Shown in pieces: positions 19,109 to 27,246 of a stretch of 64,000 nucleotides of DNA. Within the stretch, counting starts at the first letter, position 1. The number at the start of each line of letters is the position of its first letter. The notes beneath the pieces were generated by a model that saw only the letters and a program-made list of their open reading frames with translations, searched no databases and was not told the DNA's origin. The translations under genes were made by a program, and so were the position numbers. Source of the DNA: JABACD01 sp047639675 (GTDB lineage: Bacteria; Planctomycetota; UBA1135; GCA-002686595); contig JBLIOI010000009.1 in the NCBI GenBank assembly GCA_047639675.1, positions 4,464 to 68,463 of the forward strand, given 5' to 3'.

Positions 19109-21007
19109 ATGGCTAGCGGTGAATCTGAAAACGGGCGGGGAGCACCAGGCTCCTTGCGAAGCGCCGACTTGTCTCCGGGAATCGGTGAATCGGGCGAGTT
19201 ATCCTTATGGCGAGCGATGCTTGCCGCACCGGATAAAGCGAGTTACCAAGCCGCGTGGTTGACCCTCGCGTGTCATCGTTTGGGTGGCGTGGCGTCTGCC
19301 GTCTTGATTCTGGCGAGTGACGACGGATTTCGACCCTGTGCGGCATGGCCCTCCGGGTCGAGCGTCGCGGAGCCATTAGCTCGGGCAGTCGAGCGGGCTC
19401 TAGAAACTCGGCGCCCAGCGAGTTTTGTGGGTGCGAGTGAACGCCAAAGCGACACGCGCCACGTAATTGCACAACCCTTGGATTTCGACGGGAAATTGCA
19501 GGGTGCAGTTGCCTGTGAACTCGTCGGAGCTCATGACGAGGCGCAACTGCAACGGGCACTGGGCAGCCTTCAATGGGGCGCCGGTTGGATTGAGTTCGGA
19601 CTTGAGCGCGATAGGACCCTGTCTAGCGAGGCGCAACGTGAACAGTTGCTAGGGGTTCTCGAATTGGCCGCCTGTACCGCGGAGCGCGAAGGATTCCGAC
19701 GTTCAGCTACGGCCTTGGCGACAGAGATCGCCATTCGCTTGAATTGCGATCGAGTGAGCATCGGCCTTAGTGATGGCGCTCGAATTCGCCTGCAAGCCGT
19801 TTCGCACACAGCCAGCTTCGAGGCCAAGAGCAATCTTTCGCGGGCCGTGGAAGGCGCCATGGACGAGTGCTTCGATCAAGAGACTGTCGTGCTCACACCG
19901 GCGGCCAAGGATGCGAACTTCCAGGTACGCTCAGCCCATGAAGCTCTGATGGTCTTGGGCTCGTCTAAGAACGCTTGTTCGCTGCCCTTCGGCAGGGACG
20001 AGAGAATCTATGGCGTGGTGACTTTGGAACGCTCCCTGGAGGATCCCTTTAGCAGCAAAGAGATCGACTTGGTGGATGTTGCGTTGGGTTATGCAGGTCC
20101 GCTGCTCGAGTTAGAGCGCCGCGCCGAGCGCGGGATGCTCAAATTGACTTGGGCCGGGATGCGTGGGGTTGGGCGCAAGTTGGTCACTCCGGGAAGCCCA
20201 GCCTTCAAGGGCGCCCTGCTTGCTCTCCTTGTGATCGTTCTCTTCTTCTCATTCGCCAAGGGAACCTACCGGGTCAAGGCCGACGCAGTGGTCGAGGCCA
20301 CACAGCAACGAGTGATCGTCGCGCCCTTCCCCGGCTATGTGGCGGAGGCTCCGTTGCGTGCCGGCGACATCGTGCACAAAGGGGACTTGCTTTGTCTCCT
20401 GGATGATCGCGACTTGAAGTTGGAGCGTGGTCGGTTGGCTAGTCAACGCGAACAGTACGAGAAGCGCTACAACCAAGCGCTGGCAAAGCGCGAAGCGGCG
20501 CAGGTCAACATCATCCGCGCACAGATCGATCAGATCACTGCGCAACTAGAATTGACCATCGATCAACTCGCGCGCACACGCGTCTTGGCACCTATCGATG
20601 GCGTGGTGGTTGAAGGGGATCTTAGCCAAGCCTTTGGCAGCCCCTTAGAGCGCGGACAAATTCTCTTTCAGGTCGCGCCCTTGGATAAATTGCGCTTGGT
20701 CTTGCTGGTCGACGAGCGCGATGTTGAATTCGTCGAGATCGGCCAGAGCGGCAACTTGGTGCCGACCAGCTTCCCGGGTGAAGACGTTGCCTTCAGCGTG
20801 ACTAGGGTGACCCCAGTCTCCGCCGCCATGGAGGGTGCCAATGTCTTCCGTGTTGAGGCGCAGCTATCCACCGAGCAGCTGGGCGGTCTCCTACCTGGCA
20901 TGGAAGGTGTGGCCAAGATCGATACCGCGCCCCAACTCTTGGTTTGGAATGTGGCGCACGAGGGGGTCGATTGGCTCCGGCTATTCCTTTGGAAGTGGTC
21001 GCCTTGA
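19109..21007 (+). CDS. GAF-domain/HlyD fusion membrane adaptor
   Basis: 632 residues. Residues ~25-170 look like a diverged GAF domain and ~185-345 a clearer one (TALATEIAIRLNCDRVSIGL ... ACSLPFGRDERIYGVVTLER). A transmembrane helix follows at ~367-385 (LLALLVIVLFFSF). Then comes a HlyD/RND adaptor: barrel-sandwich half VIVAPFPGYVAEAPLRAGD with DLLCLLDD, a coiled coil (~440-490), the second half-motif RVLAPIDGVVVEGDL and a beta-barrel domain. Topology implied: cytoplasmic GAF sensors, one helix, periplasmic adaptor. GAF domains bind small ligands, so export might respond to a signal. The stop overlaps the start of the M50 fusion gene, indicating coupling. No TolC or ABC gene is nearby. Confidence 0.85.
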   Translation: MASGESENGRGAPGSLRSADLSPGIGESGELSLWRAMLAAPDKASYQAAWLTLACHRLGGVASAVLILASDDGFRPCAAWPSGSSVAEPLARAVERALETRRPASFVGASERQSDTRHVIAQPLDFDGKLQGAVACELVGAHDEAQLQRALGSLQWGAGWIEFGLERDRTLSSEAQREQLLGVLELAACTAEREGFRRSATALATEIAIRLNCDRVSIGLSDGARIRLQAVSHTASFEAKSNLSRAVEGAMDECFDQETVVLTPAAKDANFQVRSAHEALMVLGSSKNACSLPFGRDERIYGVVTLERSLEDPFSSKEIDLVDVALGYAGPLLELERRAERGMLKLTWAGMRGVGRKLVTPGSPAFKGALLALLVIVLFFSFAKGTYRVKADAVVEATQQRVIVAPFPGYVAEAPLRAGDIVHKGDLLCLLDDRDLKLERGRLASQREQYEKRYNQALAKREAAQVNIIRAQIDQITAQLELTIDQLARTRVLAPIDGVVVEGDLSQAFGSPLERGQILFQVAPLDKLRLVLLVDERDVEFVEIGQSGNLVPTSFPGEDVAFSVTRVTPVSAAMEGANVFRVEAQLSTEQLGGLLPGMEGVAKIDTAPQLLVWNVAHEGVDWLRLFLWKWSP

Positions 21008-23184
21008 GCGCAAGTCAAGAGAGTGCGCGCCAGCAAGCGAGTGGTGCCCTATTCAGTGATTCCTGGCATCGGGTTGCAGACCTGGGGCTACGTTTGCGTT
21101 CACACCTCGCGTTTCACCGGCACCGGTATCGGGGACAGCTCTGGTATGTGCTTGGGGACCCGTCGGGGGATCGTTATCACCGCTTTACGCCCAGAACTCA
21201 CCGCTTGCTGCAAAGGCTCGACGGCACGCGGACGGTAGACGAAGTATGGCGCGATGCCTGCGAAGCTGACGGCGACGAGGCGCCGACACAATCGGAGATG
21301 ATCGGGCTTCTGTCGCAACTGCACAATGCGGATGCCCTCGTCGGAGACGAAAGCCCCGATGTCCAGGAGGTCTTCAAGCGCTACGACACGCTGAAGCGCC
21401 GCAAATTCATGGGCAAGATTATGAGCCCGCTCTTCATGCAGTTTTCCCTGATGGATCCAGAGCGTTTTCTACAGCGCACCATCGCAAAGGTACGTTGGGT
21501 TTTCGGTCCCGTGGGTCTGGCTATCTGGCTACTGGTGGTGGGAGTTGGGGCCGCACTGATCTCTGTCAACTTCACGGAATTAACCACCGGTTTCTCCGAC
21601 CGCGTCTTCGCGGCACAAAACCTGTTGGTGCTGGGACTCGTCTACCCCTTCGTCAAGGTCTTGCACGAGTTTGGGCACGCCTACACGGTCAAGCGTTATG
21701 GTGGCGAGGTCCACGAGTTGGGCGTGATGTTGATGGTCTTGATGCCGCTGCCGTTCGTAGACGCTTCATCAGCCTCGACCTTCCCGTCCAAGCGCGAACG
21801 CATCGTGGTTGGAGCGGTGGGGATCCTGGTCGAGCTGTTCGTGGCAGGACTGGCGGCCATGGTGTGGGTCAGCGTGGAAGAGGGCTTGGTGCGCGCCGTC
21901 GCCTACAACGTCATCCTGATCGCTGGCTTTTCAACGCTGGTCTTCAATGGCAACCCTCTGTTGCGCTACGACGGCTACTACATCCTCTCCGACCTAATAG
22001 AGATTCCGAATCTGCGTCAACGCTCCAACGCATACTTGATGTGGATCGGTGAGCGCTACCTATTCCGCAATACGAATGCTGTACGCCCGGATGGAACTCG
22101 AGGGGAGCACCGTTGGTTTGTGGGTTTTGGAATCGCCTCGCTCATCTACCGGGTCATTGTTCTCTCAGGAATCATCTTCCTGATAGCCAGCCGCTTCTTC
22201 TTCCTCGGGAGCGCCTTTGCACTCTGGTCGATCATCACTTGGGTGGGCCTGCCGCTGTCGCGCGCGTTGACCTTCCTCTTGGTTGGGCCGCGATTACAAG
22301 CCGTTCGAGCGCGAGCCTTGGCGACATCGGGACTGGTGGCCCTGGGCTTAGGGCTTGTCTTATTCGCCCTTCCGATGCCGAGCAACACGCTCGTGGAAGG
22401 AGTCCTTTGGATTCCTGACGGCTCCTTAGTGCGTGCCAATGCCGATGGCTTTGTGCATGAAATCCTGGCACGAGACGGCGAGATGGTGACCATTGGTCAA
22501 GCCCTGGTCGTTTGCAAGGATCCTTCGTTAGTGGCGCAGCGCGACAGCATTGCAGCGCGGCTGGCTGAACTGCAGGCGCGTTATACAGGAGCTCGCGCCG
22601 ACGATCGCGTGGCCGCGGCGGAGTTGCGTGTTCAGATAACCGAGGGACAAGCGCAGCTTGATGCCATCGAAGAGCAATTGAGCGAGTTAACCATCGTTGC
22701 TCCATCGGACGGGCAGCTGGTGTTCAGTTTAGCAGAACGTTATCCAGGCCAGTTCCTGCAGCGTGGTTCTCCTCTTGGACAGGTCATCGACTTCGCGGAC
22801 CTTCGAGTTCGCGTTGTTGTGCCTCAAGATCAAGCGGACTTGGTACGGCGCGATTCGTCGAAGATCCGCGTACGCCTGATCAACAATCCATCGCAGGTCG
22901 TCGAAGCAGAGCTCCTGCGGCAAGTTCCTGTGGGCCGAGAGCGCCTGCCGAGTAGCGCCCTGGGTAGCTTCGGTGGTGGCGATATCGTCATCGACCCGCG
23001 TGCGGAGTCCGGAGACATGGCCCTCGACCCGATGTTTGAGTTTGAGCTAGGGATGATCGGCGCTCCACAGGTACCGGGGGCTGGAGCCCGTGTTTATGCA
23101 CGATTCGAACACGAATGGAGCCCCTACGGACCGCGCATGGTTCAAACGGTGCGCCAACTATTCCTCTCGAGGTTTGACTTTTAG
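21004..23184 (+). CDS. PqqD-like / M50 site-2 protease / lipoyl-HlyD fusion
   Basis: About 726 residues from a TTG that overlaps the previous stop (TTGA) and has GGAAG 8 nt upstream; GTG 20995 or ATG 20944 are alternatives. Residues ~20-120 resemble a PqqD-type winged helix (LWYVLGDPSGDRYHRFTPRT ... LLSQLHNADAL). Membrane helices surround HEFGH (221-225), the zinc motif of M50 proteases, and NPLLRYDGYY (317-326) supplies the third ligand D323. After further helices the C-terminus is a biotin/lipoyl-like adaptor: DGFVHEILARDGEMVTIGQA, a coiled coil, and LTIVAPSDGQLVF. This is the 'putative peptide zinc metalloprotease' type (COG1994), of which YydH-like relatives act on exported peptides. Here it may process or thread the giant protein at the membrane. 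Confidence 0.88.
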   Translation: MSASQESARQQASGALFSDSWHRVADLGLRLRSHLAFHRHRYRGQLWYVLGDPSGDRYHRFTPRTHRLLQRLDGTRTVDEVWRDACEADGDEAPTQSEMIGLLSQLHNADALVGDESPDVQEVFKRYDTLKRRKFMGKIMSPLFMQFSLMDPERFLQRTIAKVRWVFGPVGLAIWLLVVGVGAALISVNFTELTTGFSDRVFAAQNLLVLGLVYPFVKVLHEFGHAYTVKRYGGEVHELGVMLMVLMPLPFVDASSASTFPSKRERIVVGAVGILVELFVAGLAAMVWVSVEEGLVRAVAYNVILIAGFSTLVFNGNPLLRYDGYYILSDLIEIPNLRQRSNAYLMWIGERYLFRNTNAVRPDGTRGEHRWFVGFGIASLIYRVIVLSGIIFLIASRFFFLGSAFALWSIITWVGLPLSRALTFLLVGPRLQAVRARALATSGLVALGLGLVLFALPMPSNTLVEGVLWIPDGSLVRANADGFVHEILARDGEMVTIGQALVVCKDPSLVAQRDSIAARLAELQARYTGARADDRVAAAELRVQITEGQAQLDAIEEQLSELTIVAPSDGQLVFSLAERYPGQFLQRGSPLGQVIDFADLRVRVVVPQDQADLVRRDSSKIRVRLINNPSQVVEAELLRQVPVGRERLPSSALGSFGGGDIVIDPRAESGDMALDPMFEFELGMIGAPQVPGAGARVYARFEHEWSPYGPRMVQTVRQLFLSRFDF

Positions 23185-23187
23185 GTC

Positions 23188-25134
23188 ATGAAAATTCGTG
23201 ACGGGATCAGCACCGGTGCTTACGCAGAACAGGAGGTTGCAGATGCCTCCGCGCTCAGCAATCGGATCACTCGCCTAAGGCTGATGGTCAGCAGCTACGC
23301 CGATCCTCGTACTCGTTTCCATTGGTTGCTTGGAGTTGTTCGCCGTCATACGGAACGTTTCGGCGCCATGAGCGATGAACGCTTGAAGGGCTTCGGCCGA
23401 GAGCTGCGCGGCAAACTGGTGCACCAGGGTGAAACCCGTGAGTTGAGTGGTGAGTGTCTTGCGTGGATTCGAGAAACCGCCAAGCGTACGCTCGGACAGC
23501 AGCCCTTCGACACGCAAACGCTTGCAGCCCTTGGCATGTTGCGCGGAGCCTTTGTGGAAATGGCGAGTGGTGAGGGTAAGTCCATTGCACTCAGCATGGC
23601 AGCTGCCACGCGAGCCTTGGGCGCTGTTCCTGTCGAGATCATTTTTGCTCGAGAGGATCGCGCAAGTTTGGCTTTTGAGACCCAGAAACCCCTCCTGGAA
23701 GCCTTGGGCCTGAGTGTTGGCTTGGTCACACGCGATCAGCCTAGCCGAGAGAAGCAAGAAGCTTACGCCTGCGATGTCACCTACGTCTGCTCCTTTCAAG
23801 GGGTCTACGACTACCTGCACGACCGCGTCACAATGGGGAATGTGCAGGGCCGCCTGCGCCTGGGCCTCGAGGCTTTGCTGCAGGGGAAAAGGGCGCGCAA
23901 GAGCCAGTTGTTCTTGAATGGGCTGCATAGTGCATTCATCGATGATGCGGATCAGGTTTTGATCGACGATGCGCAACGTCCGGTTTCGATCTCGGACGGT
24001 TCGACATCGAACGAGCTGCAGGTTGCGCGCGAGCAGGCCTTGCGTTTGGCCGACGAGTTGCTGCTCGGCGAGCACTATGATTTAGATCTTGAAGGTTTCC
24101 GCGTGCGCTGGACCCCTTCCGGAGAGAGGGCGCTTGAAGAGAGGGCGGGGGCGCTGGGTGGCACCTGGAACCGCCCAGAGTGGCGACTCAAGTTGGTGGG
24201 GGATGCACTCGCCTGTCAACACCTCTGGCAACGCGGCGTCACCCATGATGTTCAGGCTGGCAGATTGTCTCTCTTAGATGCTGGTCGCAAGCGACTCGGT
24301 TCACGTGCCGGCGAGATCTTGCCATTCTTGTCGCTCGTCGAAGGACTAGGCAACGGGCCCGCGACAGACGCTTTGCGCCGCATGAGTTTACCGCGCTTCT
24401 TTGCTCGGTACTTGCGCGTCGCCGGTATCTCATCAACCCTGCGCGAGGTTCGCTCCGAACTCTCTGCAAGCTATGAAGTTCCCGTGCTGCGTGTTCACCG
24501 TCGCAAGTCGAATGCACCTAAATTTGCTGAGCGTAGCTCGTGGGTTGACCAAGAGTGCGCCCAGCGAGCTCTCGATAACTGTCTCCTCGAAGTCTCTTCA
24601 CAAGGCGATGCAGCCTTGGTCGCCATGCGCTCGGACAGAGAGGCTGGCGAAGCTGCCGAACGTCTGATTGCCCTCGGAATCGACGCCCACTTTGCAGCGC
24701 CCGATAATGACGTAGAACTCTTTGAACAAGCCGGTGACTCTGGGCGGGTGACCATCATTACTTCGCGTTCGCTGCGCGCCGCTCGTGTGATCGACCCGGC
24801 CAGGTTGCACGTGATTGCCGCGCAGCCCTTGGAAACACGCCGTATCGAGCGACTTTTCTACGGCCATGCGGCCGGTTCGTTGATTGAGCGTCCCTTGCGG
24901 TCCTTCACGTCACTTACTGATGAGTTGATGGATTTGCACGCTGAGAGCGCAACCCTCGGAGTGTTCCTGCGCTTGGCGCGCAGTGACGGACGCTTACCTG
25001 AAAAGTGCTTGCGGTTCCTCGTGAACCGCGCACAGGATAGAGTTGAGCGACAGTTGCGTCAGAGGCGTACCCAAATTCTTCAAGCAGAGAAGCAGCATGG
25101 AATGGCCTTGGCATTTGGTGGTGGAGACAAGTAG
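23188..25134 (+). CDS. SecA-like protein with degenerate motor motifs
   Basis: 648 residues against roughly 830-900 for SecA. SecA collinearity is clear: TLAALGMLRGAFVEMASGEG with Walker A GEGKS (128-132), FIDDADQVLIDDAQRPVSIS (SecA: VDEVDSILIDEARTPLIIS) from about residue 251, a cross-linking-domain-like region, FFARYLRVAGISSTL (SecA: FxxLAGMTGTA) and LHVIAAQPLETRRIERL from 540. Motif II has Asp where SecA has catalytic Glu. Motif III TGT is SST. Motif V AGRGTD is lost. In motif VI the SecA GRxGRQGD is GHAAGSLI (559-566), removing both arginines. The C-terminal scaffold is short and the zinc tail absent. It begins 3 bp after the M50 fusion. It probably binds substrate or nucleotide without normal ATPase cycling. 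Confidence 0.85.
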   Translation: MKIRDGISTGAYAEQEVADASALSNRITRLRLMVSSYADPRTRFHWLLGVVRRHTERFGAMSDERLKGFGRELRGKLVHQGETRELSGECLAWIRETAKRTLGQQPFDTQTLAALGMLRGAFVEMASGEGKSIALSMAAATRALGAVPVEIIFAREDRASLAFETQKPLLEALGLSVGLVTRDQPSREKQEAYACDVTYVCSFQGVYDYLHDRVTMGNVQGRLRLGLEALLQGKRARKSQLFLNGLHSAFIDDADQVLIDDAQRPVSISDGSTSNELQVAREQALRLADELLLGEHYDLDLEGFRVRWTPSGERALEERAGALGGTWNRPEWRLKLVGDALACQHLWQRGVTHDVQAGRLSLLDAGRKRLGSRAGEILPFLSLVEGLGNGPATDALRRMSLPRFFARYLRVAGISSTLREVRSELSASYEVPVLRVHRRKSNAPKFAERSSWVDQECAQRALDNCLLEVSSQGDAALVAMRSDREAGEAAERLIALGIDAHFAAPDNDVELFEQAGDSGRVTIITSRSLRAARVIDPARLHVIAAQPLETRRIERLFYGHAAGSLIERPLRSFTSLTDELMDLHAESATLGVFLRLARSDGRLPEKCLRFLVNRAQDRVERQLRQRRTQILQAEKQHGMALAFGGGDK

Positions 25135-25149
25135 TTACGAGGAATGAAT

Positions 25150-26013
25150 ATGAGAAAAATCATCCAAACCAGCGCCGTGATCTTGGCGAGTGTGTTCATG
25201 GCCCACACGCCTGCAGCCTCCTTGCCCTTGGAGGTCGCCGTCGTACCTGTACGCATCCCAGAGTCGATCGAACTCGACGGTTTGATCGAGCCCTCCGCTG
25301 ACCTCAATATCGGTGCTGAAGTTGACGGCGTGGTTGCAGAGATCCTGGTTGAACGAGGGGATCACTTGAATGCTGGTGATGTCATTGCTCGTCTCGAGTC
25401 CGAGCTCGAAGAGGCTCAAATGGAAATTGCAGTCGCGCGGGCCGAGTCAACAGCCCAGGTCGAATCTGCAACGACTGCTGTTGATCTCAGTCGTCAGCGA
25501 GCCAAGCGCCAGCGCCAGCTTTTTGAAGAGAAGGTCGTCAGCTGGATTGTCTTGGAGGAGTCCGAAACGGAGTTGCGCCTTGCAGAACTACAGTTGATAG
25601 TGGCCAAGGAGAATCAGCGTATGGCCCAACTCGAAGTTAAGCGCACACGTGCCTTGCTTGAGCGGCGCACGATTCGTTCTCCGATATCGGGCGTAGTTGT
25701 CGCGCGCTTTCTTGGGGCCGGTGAAATCGTCTACCGCGCCAATCGGGATCAGATTGTGCGCATCGCTCAAATTGATCCGCTACTCATCGAGATCATCGCA
25801 CCGCTCGCAGTGCACGGCCGATTGGCGGTGGGTGACAAGGTGACCGTCTTGCCCGATAGCCCTGTAGGAGGCAGCTATCAGGCGGTAGTGACGGTCGTCG
25901 ACAGTGTGATCGATGCCGCCAGTGGAACGCTCGGCGTTCGCTGCGAGCTTCCTAATCCCGAGGGCTCTCTTCCTGCTGGCCTACGCTGTCGGGTTGTCGC
26001 CACCCTGCGCTAG
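25150..26013 (+). CDS. Periplasmic HlyD/RND-type adaptor protein
   Basis: 287 residues from the second of two close ATGs; GAGGA lies 6 nt upstream of it, while the first ATG (25144) is too near the ribosome binding site. An N-terminal signal peptide (IIQTSAVILASVFMAHTPAA) is followed by a typical adaptor: half-motif IGAEVDGVVAEILVERGD, a helical hairpin (~90-165), half-motif RRTIRSPISGVVVARFLGAG and a beta-barrel domain. It is shorter than MacA/AcrA and lacks a long C-terminal proximal domain. It is the third adaptor-like protein in this run, 15 bp after the SecA-like gene. It probably bridges inner and outer membrane parts of the export system. A partner pump is not in the window. Confidence 0.85.
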   Translation: MRKIIQTSAVILASVFMAHTPAASLPLEVAVVPVRIPESIELDGLIEPSADLNIGAEVDGVVAEILVERGDHLNAGDVIARLESELEEAQMEIAVARAESTAQVESATTAVDLSRQRAKRQRQLFEEKVVSWIVLEESETELRLAELQLIVAKENQRMAQLEVKRTRALLERRTIRSPISGVVVARFLGAGEIVYRANRDQIVRIAQIDPLLIEIIAPLAVHGRLAVGDKVTVLPDSPVGGSYQAVVTVVDSVIDAASGTLGVRCELPNPEGSLPAGLRCRVVATLR

Positions 26014-26023
26014 ATTACGGGCG

Positions 26024-27235
26024 ATGCAGATCCTCTTCGTACATCCCAACTTCCCGGCGCAGTTTGGGCCTTTCGCGCGCCGGATGGCGCTGCGCAGCGA
26101 TCTAGATGTGGTGTTCGTATCCCGCAACAAGGAGGGTCAGCATGATGGTTTGCGTTGTCTACGCTTCGAGCCAAGGAGTGGCGCGACCAAGGCGACTCAC
26201 TACTGCTCCCGTACCTTCGAGAACTCGGTTTGGAATGCGCATGCTGTTTTTGAAACTTGTCAGCGCACGCCAGATCTAAAACCCGATGTGATCGTGGGGC
26301 ACAGCGGCTTCGGAACCACCGCCTTCCTGGGGGAGTTGTTCGACGCGCCGATCGTAAACCTCTTCGAGTACTGGTACCGCGGGCGCGGCTCGGACATGGA
26401 TTTTCGACCGGAGTTCCCGCCGCGCGACTTGGACTTTCTACGTTCGAAATCGCGCAATGCGATGATCCTGATGGACTTGCAGGAATGCGCAGCCGGCTAC
26501 GTGCCGACCGCTTGGCAGAGGAGCCTATTTCCAGCTGAATGGCAGCCCAAGCTCGAACAGATCCACGACGGAATCGACACTGAGTTCTGGAAGCGTCGAC
26601 CGCGCTCCGCTCAGGTTGCTGGTGTGAACCTGCCCGCGGAGGCGCCGGTGATCACCTTCGTCGCCCGCGGATTGGAAGCGATGCGCGGCTTCGACATTTT
26701 CATGCAGGTAGCGCAGCGCATCGCACGCGCGCGGCCCGAGGCGCACTTCTTAGTGGTCGGTGGGGATCGCACGCACTACGGGAATGACCTTCGTCATATC
26801 AAACACGAGAGCTTTCGCGAACACGTGATGGCTGAGCAAGCCCCCCAGATTCCCAACATGCACTTTTTGGGGATGGTGGATAAAAATACCCTCGTAGATG
26901 TATTTTCCGCCAGCGACTTGCACATCTATCTGACCGTGCCATTCGTGCTCTCCTGGTCGCTCTTGAACGCCATGTCCTGCGAGACGGTGGTGCTCGGATC
27001 GAGAACCGCTCCGGTGCAGGAGGTCGTTACAGAGGGGGAGACGGGGTTCTTGGCAGACTTCAGTGACGTTGGAGCTCTCACGGAGAAGGCTCTGGCGGTT
27101 TTGGATGAGCCCAATGCTCATCGCGATCTTGGCCGCCGTGCCCGATTGCAAACAATCGAGCGCTACTCTGTGGAACACAACTATCCGAAGTTCTGTTCCC
27201 TATTGAGTCGCGTCACGGGGCGCGACTCGCTTTAG
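26024..27235 (+). CDS. GT4-type glycosyltransferase
   Basis: 403 residues from ATG 26024, 10 bp after the adaptor gene; the longer frame upstream overlaps that gene and is not credible. MQILFVHPNFPAQFGPFA is the typical beginning of the family 4 group with an N-terminal Glyco_trans_4_3-like domain. The C-terminal half has ITFVARGLEAMRGFD (acceptor/donor cleft), FLGMVDKNTLVDVFSASDLH, and a final VQEVVTEGETGFLADFSD, the GT-B donor-binding region in which the usual EAMACG is replaced by NAMSCE. It should transfer an activated sugar to lipid, glycan or protein. Its place at the end of the export block suggests it might modify the giant protein or its surface anchor; that is only context. Confidence 0.85.
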   Translation: MQILFVHPNFPAQFGPFARRMALRSDLDVVFVSRNKEGQHDGLRCLRFEPRSGATKATHYCSRTFENSVWNAHAVFETCQRTPDLKPDVIVGHSGFGTTAFLGELFDAPIVNLFEYWYRGRGSDMDFRPEFPPRDLDFLRSKSRNAMILMDLQECAAGYVPTAWQRSLFPAEWQPKLEQIHDGIDTEFWKRRPRSAQVAGVNLPAEAPVITFVARGLEAMRGFDIFMQVAQRIARARPEAHFLVVGGDRTHYGNDLRHIKHESFREHVMAEQAPQIPNMHFLGMVDKNTLVDVFSASDLHIYLTVPFVLSWSLLNAMSCETVVLGSRTAPVQEVVTEGETGFLADFSDVGALTEKALAVLDEPNAHRDLGRRARLQTIERYSVEHNYPKFCSLLSRVTGRDSL

Positions 27236-27246
27236 CACTGACCGTC

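Noticed and set aside
20944..21003. Upstream ATG start of the M50 fusion protein
   Set aside because: It would overlap the GAF-HlyD gene by 64 bp and adds an unlikely N-terminus; TTG 21004 has a better-spaced ribosome binding site and a TTGA overlap.
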